Shown: positions 22,401 to 35,844, counted from the first letter of the stretch. The stretch is 64,000 nucleotides of DNA from Talpa occidentalis (GCF_014898055.3 NW_023604295.1:71388301-71452300); one strand, 5' to 3'. Notes: a model not told the origin generated them from the letters alone. Numbers and translations are program-made.

Positions 22401-24220
22401 TTCCTCCGTCTGTTGCCTTACATTTTAATTTTGTATCTGCAGTTAATTCCTACCACGTCTCAGTGAGTAAAAAAAAAAAAAAACTGCTACCAAATTTCAC
22501 ACTGGAGTCCTCTACACAACCACCAACCTGTACATCTCTCAAACATAAATCGGGATGGAATATATTCATCTTTTTTGTATGTCTTTCTGTAATGGGAAAA
22601 GTGGGGGAGGGCAGAAGGAGTAGAAAGATAGAAAGATGCAATGAAAAAATGAAATCTTTCACATACTTAAAATATCCTCATGTGGTCACATCACTACTGC
22701 ACCTTGTATAGAATTGCTGGTATATGACTGGAATCAGCTGACAATACCAGTTCATGATTACCTCTCTCTCTACTCCTACCTTAAGTGACCTCATGGAGAC
22801 AAAGGACCTGTTATCTCTAATCTGGTATGTCCTTTACTGTTTCTGTAATTCCTAATTAAATACTCAGTTTTCTATTTACCATTTTTACTTAGATATTTCA
22901 TTGGCATCAAAACTAATCTAAATTTTCTATTTAGCTGTGTAAGTCTGATAAGTTCTTATCAATAGCTGCTCTGAGTCTTGGTTATCTTCTCTTATAAGGC
23001 TACTTTATTTCCTGGTTCCCAGTCCCTGATTCACAAGGAGCTGTACAACTGACTGATGACACCCCGATCCTCCCACTTATTCACCCGCCAGACTTTACCA
23101 GCAGCTGTATGCAGGCAGCAAAGCATGCAAACAAAAAAATGTTTGCAATTGTTCTTTTTAAGAGTTTTTTTTCTGTTATATTTGTCATTCTTTTGTATTC
23201 TTTTGAATATAAAAATTGTTGTATATATAACATTGATGGTTATAACTATGCTTGAAATTTCAGCACTTTCTAGTTATAGTTGAACAAAACTGTAAAACAT
23301 AAATTTCTATCTTGAAAGATGCATGTTAATTACTGTAACGGCCCAATCTACCTACTCTAATACATTATTTGTCTGACCCATGAGTGAGCTTTTCTACTCT
23401 GAGAAATTGAGAATTGCCTATTCTTAAATAAATGTCAAGACTATATTTGAATAAAGTAAGATTATTTATCCTAAATGTAATCTCTTCCTTGCCAAATATG
23501 CAGAAAATGCATACTAGTGATAAATTCTAGCATTATAACAAAACATTTTAAAGCAATTTTAAGTGTTTCTTTCCCAAACCACTCTCACTAAAAAAGTGAA
23601 AAAAGTTTTAACAACAAAGATACTCTTGAGACCAATGGGAAAAATTTTTTTTTGCTGCCATGCTTGCCAAGTGAAGAAAAGATAATGCCCAAGACATGCA
23701 TATCCAAACTTGTTGGGTAAAGAATAGATTTCAAATGTGTTTCCAAATACAATCATTACAAAGCAGTCAGGTTTACCTTTTTGAATTACTAGTTACTAAG
23801 TCATATAAAAAGTTCATATCCTGAAGATTTTTCAGCTTGCTGTGAGCAAAATAACTGTGTGTCATTTCATATTTGACACACTAAAATACTTTTAAAAATA
23901 TTCTGAATTGGCCTTTTAAAAACAATTCAGGCATTCAACTTTATGTATTCATCTCTATTCTTACTTAAATATGAACATGTGGAAAAGAAGTTCACCAGGG
24001 GATAGATAATGTGCAGCAATTTGAAGCAAGGAAACATGACTTGACATCTTGTCTGGTTGACAGAAAACCAAATAATAGACAGCTCACAATAGCAAAAACT
24101 GATGCTATAACTGTTTCAGAGGATTATGTCCTGAAAGCATAAGTAACCCTTTGAATCAATTTCTGAGACTAGATTCAGCAACCTAAGCCTTGTTTCACAT
24201 TCAGTAGAGAATAGAAGAAA
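22397..24220. other. AT-rich unique sequence, no gene
   Basis: No gene or nameable repeat. Homopolymer A run at 22469-22482. Frames at 22450-22711 overlap on both strands and have no domain. Confidence 0.5.
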
Positions 24221-24300
24221 AAAAATAATTATTGAATACCTTATGTGCCATACTCCCCATAATGGATACAGGGGAAAAACGGACTCTAAGATAAAACATA
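24215..24300. mobile_element. Possible MIR/L2 fragment
   Basis: 'ttattgaataccttatgtgccatactcc..aatggatacaggggaaaa' resembles the common 'tattgagcacctactatgtgccaggcac..ggggatacag' motif of ancient MIR/L2-class repeats. Short and uncertain. Confidence 0.4.
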
Positions 24301-24715
24301 TTCTACACTTGCTTTAAGCATTCTGAGCTTGTACTGTCTTTAGCACCACAGTTGCCATAACAAGAATGAAGTACCTACAATGCTCTTTCCTAAGTAGTAA
24401 GTGTGTGTTTATCCCGTAGCTTGGCTAAATACTTTGTTTGACATACCCATATAAAGGGAATGCAATTAGATATTGCAAACGATCTCATGATTAGTGTGCA
24501 CATATTCTAATTGTACAAAATTTAAGTTCAGAGGCTATCTGAACATAATAGAATTCGTTCATTCATTCATTCATTCATTACATAGCTATAGTGAAGGGCT
24601 TCTATGTTCTTGGTCCTTTAAAGATTTTGATTAGTAAAAAATGTTACCTATAAAAGATGGATCAGCATATTCCTTGTTAGCTTAACTCATACATATATAC
24701 ATATTTATTTCTCAT
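24301..24715. other. Unique sequence with a small (ATTC)n run
   Basis: A run of ATTC units lies at about 24557-24579. No gene or other repeat is recognisable. Confidence 0.6.
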
Positions 24716-24995
24716 CAACACTTAAAAAAATTATTTTTTAAAGATTTATTTATTTATTTATATAAGCACTGAGTACAGTCAGAAGCGCCGAAAGGTGAGA
24801 GCCAGAGCGGGGAACAGAACAGGCAGACTGACGAAATACACTGCTGAGGGGGAGCAGCGGGCGCAGCAGGAGAGATCTGAGCACCATGTGGGACCCTCGC
24901 CGGTGGCCGGGGATCGAACCAGAGCTGCAGAGGCTGAGGGCAACCTCACACCCAGCGCTCAACTGCTGAACCACCAGAGGAGGCCCAACACTTAA
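24716..24995 (-). mobile_element. tRNA-derived SINE, type B, with 10-bp TSD
   Basis: A minus-strand SINE at 24726-24985, tail left ('aaagatttatttatttatttatataagcactgagtacagtcagaagc') and head right ('caaccaccagaggaggccc'-like). The type B marks are present ('gtgggaccctcgccggtggccggggatcg', 'gagccagagcgggga'). CAACACTTAA flanks both sides (24716-24725 and 24986-24995). Confidence 0.94.
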
Positions 24996-25139
24996 TATTT
25001 GCAATAATTTTCCCAATTTACAATAATCTTCCTCCTTATAATTATTTGTATTCATTATTTTATTATATTGTTTTAAACAACAAATGTGTATTTCCCACAG
25101 ATCTAGAATCTGAATAGTCTCAAGATCAAGGTGTATCTG

Positions 25140-25738
25140 CTCCTTTACAATCCACATATGAGTGAAATCATCCAGTATTTGTTTTCATTTGTGACACAGT
25201 TTGCTAGCATAATTCCTTGGTGTTTTATCCACATTGTCACAAATGTTTTTATAGCTGAGTAGGATTTTGTTGTGTATATGCACCACATCATCACGAATTC
25301 ATCTATTGTTAGCCACTTAGGTTGTTTCCACAACTTGACTATTATAAATAATGTTGCACTGAACACAGGACAGCAAATATATCTTCAAGTTAGTGTTTTT
25401 GCATACTTCAGATAGATTCCCAGGGGAGGGATTGCTGGATAATATGGCAAATCTATTTTTAATATTTTGAGAAACCACCATACAGTTATCCACAGATGCT
25501 GGGCCAGTCTATATTTCTGTCGACAGTGTATGAGGATTCATTTTTCTCCACATCCTTGCCAACACTTGTTAGTTCTGGTCTTTTCGATAGGGGGCATTCT
25601 CAAGGTGTGAGGTGGTATTTCATTCTGGATTTGATATGCATTTCCCTAATGATAAATGATGATGAACATTTTTTCCCATGTGCCTATTGGCCATCTGTAT
25701 GTCCTTTTTGGAGAAGCATCTCCAATCACAGATAAATC
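25140..25738 (-). mobile_element. Old LINE-1 ORF2 fragment (minus strand)
   Basis: On the minus strand this encodes decayed ORF2 C-terminal sequence, including KLWKQPKW and a degenerate YYSAI-like stretch near 25145-25366. Upstream it continues through the 'gagaatgc..cttgagaatgcccccta' and 'gaagcatctcc' equivalents. Stops and frameshifts break the frame. No 3' UTR or TSD recognised. Confidence 0.85.
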
Positions 25739-25910
25739 TCCTTAAACAGTATGCCAGTCTAGAACATTTCCTTGTAACCAAGCTTTCTTCTCTCCTTTAC
25801 TCAAAGGTGACTTGCAATTATGTGAGTTTAACTAATGGGTTGAATCTAAGTTATATCTAGGCAAATTAATGGCTTCCTCAAGCATCTAAATGAAGTGGAT
25901 TAATTTAGGT

Positions 25911-25981
25911 TTTTTTTTTTTTTTTTTTTTTTTTTGTGGGACCCTCGCTGGGGGCAGCCTTGCTGCGCCACCAGGGGAGGC
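25911..25981 (-). mobile_element. Head-only SINE copy (3'-truncated, internally deleted)
   Basis: Only the tRNA-like head is present: GTGGGACCCTCGC next to a 25-bp poly-T (poly-A tail on the minus strand), then 'gggcagccttgctgcgccaccaggggaggc'. The whole body is missing, and part of the head between box B and the 'ggcagcc' region is deleted. The truncation point matches the second head-only copy at 50988-51105. No clear TSD. Confidence 0.8.
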
Positions 25982-27049
25982 ACTAGTAAAATAATTATTT
26001 TAAAAAACTTAATTGTAAGCCCAAATATGTTAAGAAAATAAAGTTCAGGGAAAAAAAGAAAAGCTATAAAATAAAAATTTAGTGTAACTGAATCACCTAA
26101 ACCCAGCAAGAATCTTTACTCAGAACTAGTCTTCAGAATAGACACTTTATATGTCATGACTTAAAGACTTTTTCTTTCTTATTTTCTATTCACTGCCAAA
26201 ATTCTCCCATTCTTAGCTTATATCTATAACTCCACAATTAATGATTTATTTGTTTGACAAATCTTACATGCCTAATATATTGCACTTGTGTGATATTACA
26301 AATTTAAGCCATATTTTTAAGCAGTTGTATACACATATTAACACTGAGTAGAGCAGAACATCAATTTTTGGAGTAAAACTTAATAAGAAAAAAATAATAG
26401 AAAAGATGAGGAGATTTCACTCCTAAGTAATTGATTTGTTTGTTGAGAGCAGGTAACATTGACACTAGAGACTCAGAAGAAATTATGCAGACAAGCAAGT
26501 TTATATGAAGCTATTTCCCTTATATGAAGGATGAAGGTATTTCTCTTTTATTTTCATGTAATTATAAGTCCAGAGATAGTCTAATGTTGGTGCAGTGGAC
26601 ATCAGGGAATCAAGATATCCTCTCTTCTGTCATTTTTTTTTTTTGTCTGCTTTAATCTGTAAAGTCGTTACCTCGTGATCACAATATGATTATTGCATTT
26701 GTAGCACCATGTCCACATTGCAGTGGTATGCCAGCCTATTCTACCCATTTTTAACAGAAAAACAAAAATTGACCCAACACAAGTCTACTTCCATTTCACT
26801 GATCACAAAGAATGCAAAGAATCTTAGCTGGAATGTGGCCAAGGATAGAGTGTTGTGTATCTACTCTTAACATATAAAAATACTGTTCAACCACTATATC
26901 CTATCCAGATATTCATTTTAAAAAAAGAATAAAATAAAATGGAATAGGCAAACAGCAATTGCTGTTATCTGGTTGCTTGCCTTCCATATTTTACACTTCA
27001 TTCTATTTTCCAGGAACCTATCTCCTGTCATTGATAGAAATGTTGAAAT
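25982..27049. other. AT-rich unique sequence, no gene
   Basis: No gene or nameable repeat found. Confidence 0.5.
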
Positions 27050-27356
27050 GAAAAATACGAAGAGGGCCTCCCCGGTGGCGCAGTGGTTGAGCTCTGGGTT
27101 GCGAAGCTGCCCGCAGCCTCTACAGCACCGGTTCGATCCCTGGCTGCTCCCCAGCCACCAGAGAAGGGTCCCACATGGCGCGCAGACCTCTCCTGCCGCC
27201 CGCTGCTTCCCTCAGCAGTGTACTTCTGCCTGTTCTGCTCCTGGCTCTGGCTCTGGTGAATTCTCTCACCCTCCTGCGCTTCTGACCCAGTGCTTGCATA
27301 AATAAATAAATAAACAAACAAACGAACAAATAAATAAATAAAAAGAAAAATACGAA
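27050..27356 (+). mobile_element. tRNA-derived SINE, type B, with perfect 12-bp TSD
   Basis: The SINE at 27062-27344 has intact pol III boxes (box A 'tggcgcagtggttgagc' at 27076-27092; box B 'ggttcgatccc' at 27129-27139). The tail is a mix of AAAT and AAAC units. GAAAAATACGAA flanks it exactly (27050-27061 and 27345-27356), so it looks recent. ORFs on both strands through it are artefacts. Confidence 0.95.
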
Positions 27357-28619
27357 CAATTATTTAGGAAAGCAAAGACTACATGCTGGTCTTGAAAGGG
27401 CTTATTGTTTTATAAGAAACATAAGAAGCATGTATAAAAAATAAATTACCTTATATTTTATCTCTCATATTTATTTATTCTTCAATGTAATTGCACTGAA
27501 TTTATATTTATATTTATACGCAATCTATTCCCTGTGTTGTTACAGGTTTTATGCAATGGTAACTTCCCTTTCTCTAATATCTTAATTGTCTCAATCCACT
27601 TTAAAAATATCTCTCCTCCAGACAGTAGTATTACCAGGGAGTTTCCCAGTATTTTTCATTTTTCTACGTTTTGGAACACTTTCTGTGCATATCCAGAGCT
27701 GTCCTCCATGTTATTAGGAATTGTGCCAGGGTTTCTGTTATATATTCAGTTACATCTGCTCCTTCCACACATTTGGGATACCAGGAACACAGATGTTCTT
27801 GGATCCTGGCCATTTCTAGCATTGTTTCCTCTGCAAATAAATTTTTCATTACACATTTATCAAAGCATGTTACTTCCTGGTTGGTCTTCATCCTGAGCAC
27901 TAGATTAGCCATATTATACCAATTGCCCTTTTAGGGTTTTTCTCCTTTCTTCTACACCATTATGAATAACAAAAGACCCTTATATTTCACCTCAAAGACC
28001 ACAGCTGACCAAAGGCAACTTAGTTATACAATGAAGAATTCAATGCAGATGACAATGGTAGATCCACAAAATGTGAAGTCCAAAATAATAGAAAGAAGAA
28101 CATGAAATAACAATAATACTCATTTTGGAATATCAAGTTGTGTAACTGTCATTAACTTGTCAAAGAATAGGTGATAATTCAGTATTTCCTCAATTTATAT
28201 TGTCTGGGAATACTAAAATTACTGATTACATGTCTTTTCCAGAATTATTAAATCCAAATTACAAAGAGAAAACTGGAAATCTTTATTTACAATTTTTTTT
28301 TTTTTATGATCAGACTTTTGGGCAGTATATTTGAATGTTCATTAGCAGCACAAAAAAAAGATAAAAAATTCAAACTTTTCCTCTTGAAAATGTTAAAATG
28401 ATTACTCATGATGCACAGAGAAAATATAAATAATGTAAATAAAGGAAAGTAGTTACTGTAGGAAGAAAGTTTTTTCCTTGGAGATAAGTCTTAAGGTGTC
28501 ATTTTTTTCTTTTTTTTCACATCATATCAAATGAAAGATTGATTGAAAGCACAATAAAAGGGGTGAGAGAATTCTCCATAAGGGTTTTCTCAGGAAGAAA
28601 AAGAAAACCCAAGGGAAAG

Positions 28620-28830
28620 AATCTGAATGTCCTTACACTCGAGTGAGTAAACCCTGCTGATCAATAAGCTTGTTCCACAGAAGACTAAAACTCCCCGCAA
28701 CGGGATGCCGCCCTGCAGGGGCAGGTACACAGGGCCAAACACAATGGGTGGGGTTTCTATGAAAGGACCAGAGGTGGGATACATGGGGAGTCAAACCCAG
28801 AGGAGGAAAATCTACTCCTTTAATCCTTTT
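28620..28830. other. GC-richer island of unknown origin
   Basis: The sequence is clearly richer in G and C than its surroundings ('ccccgcaacgggatgccgccctgcaggggcagg'). On the minus strand it is open in two overlapping frames of 64 and 66 codons. I do not recognise either translation. It could be a decayed retrocopy exon, an old repeat or unique DNA. Confidence 0.3.
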
Positions 28831-30320
28831 CAAAATACTTTTCAGTTAAAAGAAAACCAAAATCACAATATTCTGATCCTCCTCTCTCTCTCGAAATTAA
28901 TATTATTTATTATAGGCAATGTGAGAATATCAGTCAGCCCCTTAAATTATTTAAATGAAACTATTCCACTTGATTTGGCACTAATGCTCAAATGGTTTTA
29001 AGAAGTAATAATAGCTATTGGGAGATTTTAAATGCAGAGTTAGAAAATCTCTGCTGGTAACGTGCTTTCTATTAAACAGAGGTATAGATGCCTGCTGTCC
29101 CCATTATAAGTGTAACTCACCATGAGGCACCGAGCCAGTAATATCAGCCCTACTCCCTGTGGAAATCTGTAGAAAGAAGAAAAATTCAAATATCTTTTAT
29201 GTGACTTTGGCTGATAAATACACACAGATCTTTCTGGACTCACAGAGATAATATATGATTGATGCATGCATGCATACATACATTGTAGTTGTTAGTTTGA
29301 TATTTGACAGTCCCTGGTAAAGTATGCCTCTTACCTATAAACTCTCCAAATCTACTCTCAGCATCACACAAAGAACAATAATTGTTTATTGATCTAAGTG
29401 TTAACAATGTATTGATGAGGTCTAGAAATAAGACTCAAGGCAGTAACTGCTCAGGGCAGTGATCTTAAGGCACTTTTTCTTTAGCAATTATATCAAGTTT
29501 AAATATACATACTTTTTAAAATCTCATTTTTTTTTACAAACAACGATTTAAACATGGTAAATCTCAGCACAGGGTATCATAAATAAGTTGCTTAACCCCT
29601 TTATGCTATTTTAAAAACATAATGAATACATCTGCTTGAGAGTTTGTAAGACAACAAATATAAAGCTACCATGAAAATAAAGTGTGTGTACACCTGTTAT
29701 AATAAGTAAATATTAGTACTTTGGGCCATTCCCTATCTAATTTTAGTCAATAAATGTTTTCTATTTTTGAATAAATACAAGTTTTCCCATGTCTATGCCA
29801 CAGACTATAGCTACAACTGCATTTGTAGTTGGGATAATATCATATAATCACACTGCCAAGTTTAAAAAAGGAAAATAGAAAATCAAATAGAGCCATAGAT
29901 ATGTTGGCTATTTGGTTTGCTATGCATGTAGCAACATAGAGAGACCTATATTTTAGTAAATATGGTGTTTCCAACATGCTTTCTTGCACTCCTAATTCTG
30001 GTAGCAGCACATCAGTCTTCCTTTGCTGAGTCAGGCATACTGCCTGTCATGAGAAGGAACACATGAGCCAGGCTCCCAACCCCCTACCCACAGAGACTGA
30101 ACAAAGAGGTGGGCATGAAATCCTTTCAAGTCCAATAAGAATACTTCCTCAGATGGTGATCTATGAATTCTAGGAGAAAAGTGTCTTTTCTTTTCAAACG
30201 GGGGCTGCCAATAGTCACCTTTTCCATTATAATAGAATCCCATTATACAGATCAGTGAGATTATATGGAAAAAGGGGATATTTGGCAGGAGATAATAAGG
30301 ACAACACACAGAAAAGTGCA

Positions 30321-30352
30321 GAGGCAATCAAAAAGAGAGGCAATCAAAAAGA
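30321..30352. repeat. Perfect 16-bp tandem duplication
   Basis: GAGGCAATCAAAAAGA occurs twice in direct succession. Confidence 0.9.
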
Positions 30353-32354
30353 GTGGGAGGGGAAAAGGAAGAAAATAAGAGATTATAGGCAAATATTGGG
30401 GGCCCAAAGACTTTCTGGTTAAAACCAATGAGTTCTATCACTTATATGTGAAAATATTTTGACTAAATATACACACAACAGCAATCCATATCCACAGACC
30501 TGAAGACAAATTAAACTGGATCAATGTGTCAGATAATCAAGTTCTTAACTCCTCAAAACAAATTACCCATAAACCATTTCTTTAAGACTTACTTTTTCCT
30601 GCTTCTCCCCTCTTCCCAAGAAGACATTTATATGAATTTCTGTTTCACTGGATTTCAATTTAAAAAATAAAAATTAGACTCAAAAATATTTTGAAACAAA
30701 GACCAATATACCAATTTCTCAGAAGGCAGTTCTTCCATAAGGGCCATACTCGATAAATGTGCTTGTATTTCTTTAAAAAATCCAATATAAAAGGAAAGAA
30801 ATAAAAGATGGCATTGAGAGAATTGTTAGCAAAGGAGATATTTCATTGGAAAATGTCCCTTCATTTTTTTTTTATTTAATTACTTCCCTAAATCAGGGAA
30901 CAGAAAGGACGAAAGTTATGAAGCAAAAACAAAAGTAAAGGAAGAGTTGAGGCTAACAGGATAAATAAATCCTGAAGTCCTATGACATCTTCATGATTAT
31001 ATCAAAATTAAAGTCAAAGTCATATGAAACCCCCTCAGATCTATGTCATAATCCCACTTGGGTGCCTGACAAACCTTGAGAAGCTAGAGTGACAATTACT
31101 GATTTACCTTTCTGTGTTGAAAATGGAAGTTGAAAGTTAAGTGGCAACATAAAGCTAAGCACCGCAGAGACTGAGTTTCAAGTCTGAACTAGACAGAAAT
31201 GACAGAAAATCATTAAGAACAGAAGGCATTAAAAGGTCAGAAATAAATTGTTATCAAGCCCTGTTTGACCATTTTATCAGTCGGAATTTTTTCTTTGCTC
31301 TCAAGAATGCAGTAGCATTTCCTTATCTCTAGAGATGAATATGATATTATCAGGGTTGTACAAACATACTAATATGCCAATTTTGAGAATGTTTTATATA
31401 AAAAGGATTGCTTGCAACAAAATGGAACTATCAAATAGATTTTTAAATGCATAATTGTCTTCTCTCCATCTGTCTAGAATTTTATTTAGTATATGGATGC
31501 TGTGAAATTTATCCTTAGAGGAGGAGAAAGTCAGCAATGTCTTCATCTGTTTAGATTTCATTTTTGTTATTGGTGAGAAAGACCACTAAATTCCAACTCA
31601 GTCTTAAAGTAAGTAGTTCTACCTCTCCTACCATCTCTCCCTCCCTTCAGTTTCTATCCATTGACCAAGATTGGCAATTTGCTGCCTCAGTTGCAAGAAA
31701 TCAGAGAAAACTGATGCGAATGTCTCAGAAATAAAATTTCATCTGCAGCTAAATGAGCATATTAGTGAATCAAAATTCGTATAATCTGCGATTAAATTGT
31801 GAAAGTGGAAAATGATGGGTTAAGGGATTGCACGTAGAAGAGGAAAAAGCCTTAATCATTTTAGCAATTAGTATGTAATGTCCTAAAATGATTCACTAAT
31901 CATTCCACAGCTGGTACACTGAAAAAACACAGGGTACAGAAGCTTTCCTCAAATGTCATAGTCCAATTGAATCCACACTCTTAAGAACATATGGAAAATA
32001 CCAGTAAAAGAAGGACTTATAGACTGAAATATATAACCGAAGTCCCTTCTAAACCCAATGATAGCAACCTATGGCTCAGTTAATAATGAATGATATTATA
32101 ACATATTAATTAGTAGTCTCACTACTTTTTCAATAAGATAATAAGTTTACCAAGAGAAAACTTGTACTAAATCCTAAAGGATGTTTTCAAGGATCTTTTT
32201 AGCTCACAATTGCTGAGGTAATTTTTCTCTTGATCTACTAAATCAAAATACGTAAAAACACTTAAATAAACAGTCCCATCTGCAGGATTTTTTACTAATC
32301 ACAGATCTTATCTTAGGATATCATGTGTATCAGCCACAAATAAAAGAAGTAAAC

Positions 32355-32430
32355 CAAAAAGAAAGGCAGGGAGGAAGGAAGAAAAAGTGGGGGAAAGGAA
32401 GGAAGGAGAGACAAGAAAAGGGGAAGGAGA
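32355..32430. repeat. Purine-rich (GGAA)n-like tract
   Basis: A G/A-only stretch with few interruptions ('gggaggaaggaagaaaaagtgggggaaaggaaggaagg'). Confidence 0.8.
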
Positions 32431-34136
32431 ATCACATGGAAATACTTTCAAGAATTACAATTACACTGGAATTTTTGCTGCATATAACACAAAAGGTAAT
32501 GGGCTGCTCTAAAGATAAGAACTTTTCTTTCAGTGGAAACTAGCAATTTGAACCCAACCACAGGCAGTTGATGATAATGGTGACTTAAATACTTACATAC
32601 CTCTAATTACCCATTTTTATTCTTCAAATGCCCACATAAGGATACTTTTTGCTTTGTCATGTTTGTATGCTAACCTCACCACTATCATCAACACATTTGT
32701 AAAACTATCTGTCTCTCCACCTTATCATAGTATAATCAAAAAGAAAAATGTTGGCTAGGCAATAGCTTTTTGACTCTGATGTTGCCTTCCTTTAAATTTA
32801 GTCAGAAGGCCTTGAGCCATTTCTTTCTGCTTCATTTTCAGAATTGGTATTCATTTACCTATGATTTGACAGTGATCAAATTCAGAGGTACTACACTGGA
32901 TGTATGGCAAGTTGACAATTGTCAAGGCTGCTCCTATGGCCATCAGTGGCTCCTTTTATACTCCCGACTGTAGATTGTAAAACCAATTCAAATTATCCAG
33001 AAACCCTAAGGTTAAAATGATGCTCATTTATAGTCTTCATTCAACAATTCAAAATGCTGTTTAGAAGTCAGAGTGACAAAAATTTCCTTTCAAAATTAAA
33101 AAGCATTGCTCGTATATATAAACTCAGATGAAAAACATGTATGCAATTAATTCATGTGAAGAAATATTCTTAACCCATAACAGACTATTATTTTTCTTGT
33201 CAGGTTTATTTCTAAAAATGATTAACATATGTGTGTTTATCCACAGTTTGCCACGCACAACTAAGAGCAATACATGGATGAACATATTCTTATAGTTCAA
33301 TTAACCTACAACTCATGCACAAAAGTTAATAGATTCCTATAAATCTTCAGCTAATTTATTCTCCCTGTCATCTGAATAAATATTGTGAGTCACTTCTGGA
33401 GAAAGGCAGTGCTCTCCTTTCTTTTTCTATTTTGCCTGAGGTGCTGCTGCAGTGCCTGTGTGTCCCTGTCACTGGAAGGAAAAGAGACATTCACATTTTA
33501 TAAATAAGAATAGTTCCTTTCTGTTTATATTAGACTTATTTTCCAGCTAAATAGATTATTTTGGCAAGACTAAATTTAGTAAGAACCAAAATAGCATTTA
33601 GTTCACTGATGTTTAGTTACTTTAAAGAAGGAGGGAACAGAGGTTTAGAAATGAAGGAGGCAATTCTCCATTCCATGCATAGAGATTGCAAGAATTGGAG
33701 GTGAAGAGGACGCAGCTGCATTTCTTAACTTTTGAATGAAAAGCAATTATGCCAAGAGCCTTCATTTTAGATTGTCAGCATGGGCCTATGTCATACTCAT
33801 CTTGACACTCCCAAACTGAAGATTTTAAAGGCCTCCTGCCTTTGTCATTGAGACACCTGTCACCAACTACACTGAATCAGCATCTCTAGATGCTGGGAAA
33901 TACATATTCAACATGAATCTATATAAGAAGCAACAGTAGGGAGGCTGGAATTCTTCAGAATTCTTAAAGAAAAAAAAAACATGAAAGGAAAATTTAAGCA
34001 TTAAAAAGAAGCTGAAATTGTGAGGAAATTTTCCACCTGGAAAAATACACTTCTAACTTCTGATTCGAATTTCACTTGTTTACAATTGAAATAAACTGAA
34101 AATCAAGTTAATAAAGTTCTTATAAGTATTTTTTTA

Positions 34137-34215
34137 AAATGTGTTAACTACAAAGAACCAGCCAGTTTGCTCAGTTGGTTAGAGCATGTAGTTAATAAAA
34201 TGCATTAACTACAAA
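34137..34215 (+). mobile_element. tRNA 5'-half (tRNA-Ile-like) retro-insertion with 19-bp TSD
   Basis: A roughly 41-bp insert (34156-34196) is flanked by AAAATGTGTTAACTACAAA (34137-34155) and AAAATGCATTAACTACAAA (34197-34215), which differ at two bases. The insert 'gccagtttgctcagttggttagagcatgtagttaataa' aligns with the 5' half of tRNA-Ile(AAU), from the acceptor stem through box A into the anticodon loop ('CTAATAA'), with about six differences over 38 bases. No A-tail or SINE body is present. An alternative is the head of a different tRNA-derived SINE. Confidence 0.7.
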
Positions 34216-35737
34216 TACTACTGAAAGAAATTCTTAGCGGAAAATATGGTTTCTGCGTGGATCTGTAAAATAGAGAAGCTTTTGGGCCTATTATTATAAG
34301 AAATTTCAAAAAACTTTATTTTATTTTAAGACAGAATAATAATAAGGACAAAATAATCTATTGTTACACATTGTATTCTTTAAGACACATGGTAAAAGAA
34401 AAAGAAACTGACTCTTTAGAATACTACAAAATTGTGATACTCTCTACATGGTAAATCTCATTTTCAAATACATTTATTATTCATTTTTACCCTCTTCATC
34501 CTTGCCCTCCTGCTTAGGATCACATCTATGAGTCAATTGCAAAAGCAGTGCTCATTTCCCGCTTACTCAAGTATATCAAGATATTCAATTCATGATTTCT
34601 GAATTCAAAAGAGAGACATCCTCCAGAACTCTAAGTGACACTCAGAAGAACTCAAAATTTTATAGTTCACCAGCTTAGATAGCTTTCTGAAGAAAGGCTA
34701 ATGATTTCTTTATACCTTATTAGCTATTTGATAGCATACTTACAGGAATGTATTCAATGTTAAAAAATTAATAATTGTATATAACCAATGGGGTAAAAAA
34801 ATCAAAAAGTATCATTTAATACTAGCCCTTTCAAGAAGCACTAAATTGAATCTATTAAAACATATGACTTTATATATTATTAAAATGGGACATATGATAG
34901 TACATAGAGTTTCACAATTGTAGGCTCTTTTAACTTGGCCAATGATGGCCTATAAAAATATTTTTTAATTTATTTTGAGTTTAAAAGAAGGTAACTACCC
35001 AAAGGATACATATTGCCAAATAAGTTCTAATAACTCTTAACATTAAATGACAATAAAATTACAGTATTAGATCTGGACATCAGATAATCTCCAATGGAAT
35101 ACAGAGGACATGGAATCCAGTTAGTAAATCCAGTGGGGAAATGTTAGTAGTAAGAGGATACTTTTTGATGGTAAATACTTGCCAATGTGTCTTAAGGTTA
35201 AAAACAATAATATTTTATTATATAGAATTCAATTTTCATCATTTTTCCTATGGATAGAGTAAAAGTCTATTTACTAATTGACCAAAATACCTACTTACTC
35301 ATTTACTGTATTTTTTCAACAAAATCTACCCAATCAAAGACATTAATTTGATTAATGTCCTGTCACCAATCACTGAGATCATAGATATAATACTCTTTGA
35401 CATTAAACATTCAGCTTTGTATTTGTATAAACATTCTGATTATGCCTTTGAAGGCAGAACTTTCCAGAAAGAAGTGAAATTAGCCAAATGGACCATTATT
35501 TTTCCCTCTTCTTATCCTATTAGGTATCTTATCCAATTAGATAAGAGTTAGCATAGTAGAGCATCTGTTCATCCTTCTTCTCAGCACCACACCAAATGTT
35601 ACCTTGAGTTGCATTTAATGGACAACTCACATACTTACCACACAATGTGTTACTTGAAAGTTAAAAATTAAAATTTCAGCTTCCTTATGTAGGTAATTAC
35701 TTAATTAGAAGTCAGGAAATTACTATTCTAGGTGCTG

Positions 35738-35738
<1 letters not shown>
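34216..35738. other. AT-rich unique sequence, no gene
   Basis: No recognisable gene or repeat. Confidence 0.5.

Positions 35739-35772
<34 letters not shown>
35739..35772. repeat. (CA)n microsatellite
   Basis: About 16 uninterrupted CA units. Confidence 0.95.
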
Positions 35773-35776
<4 letters not shown>

Positions 35777-35844
35777 TTCCAAAGAATGAAATAGCTTAAA
35801 ATAACTCTTTATAAATAAATTTAATTTTAGCATATGGTAAACAA

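Larger units (their letters stand above)
27357..34136. other. Long repeat-poor AT-rich stretch, no gene
   Basis: This 6.8-kb stretch has no recognisable gene or young repeat. Details within it: a less AT-rich island at about 28620-28830, a perfect 16-bp tandem duplication at 30321-30352, and a purine-rich G/A tract at 32355-32430. The 30030-30330 segment may be a very old interspersed repeat that I cannot name. Confidence 0.5.

Noticed and set aside
24750..25157. 135-codon minus-strand ORF
   Set aside because: Its C-terminal half is a translated SINE and the N-terminal part is L1 and unique sequence. Neither is a coding exon.
27534..27912. Overlapping 120- and 82-codon frames on opposite strands
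   Set aside because: Neither has a recognisable domain, and two long overlapping frames on opposite strands are more likely chance than coding.
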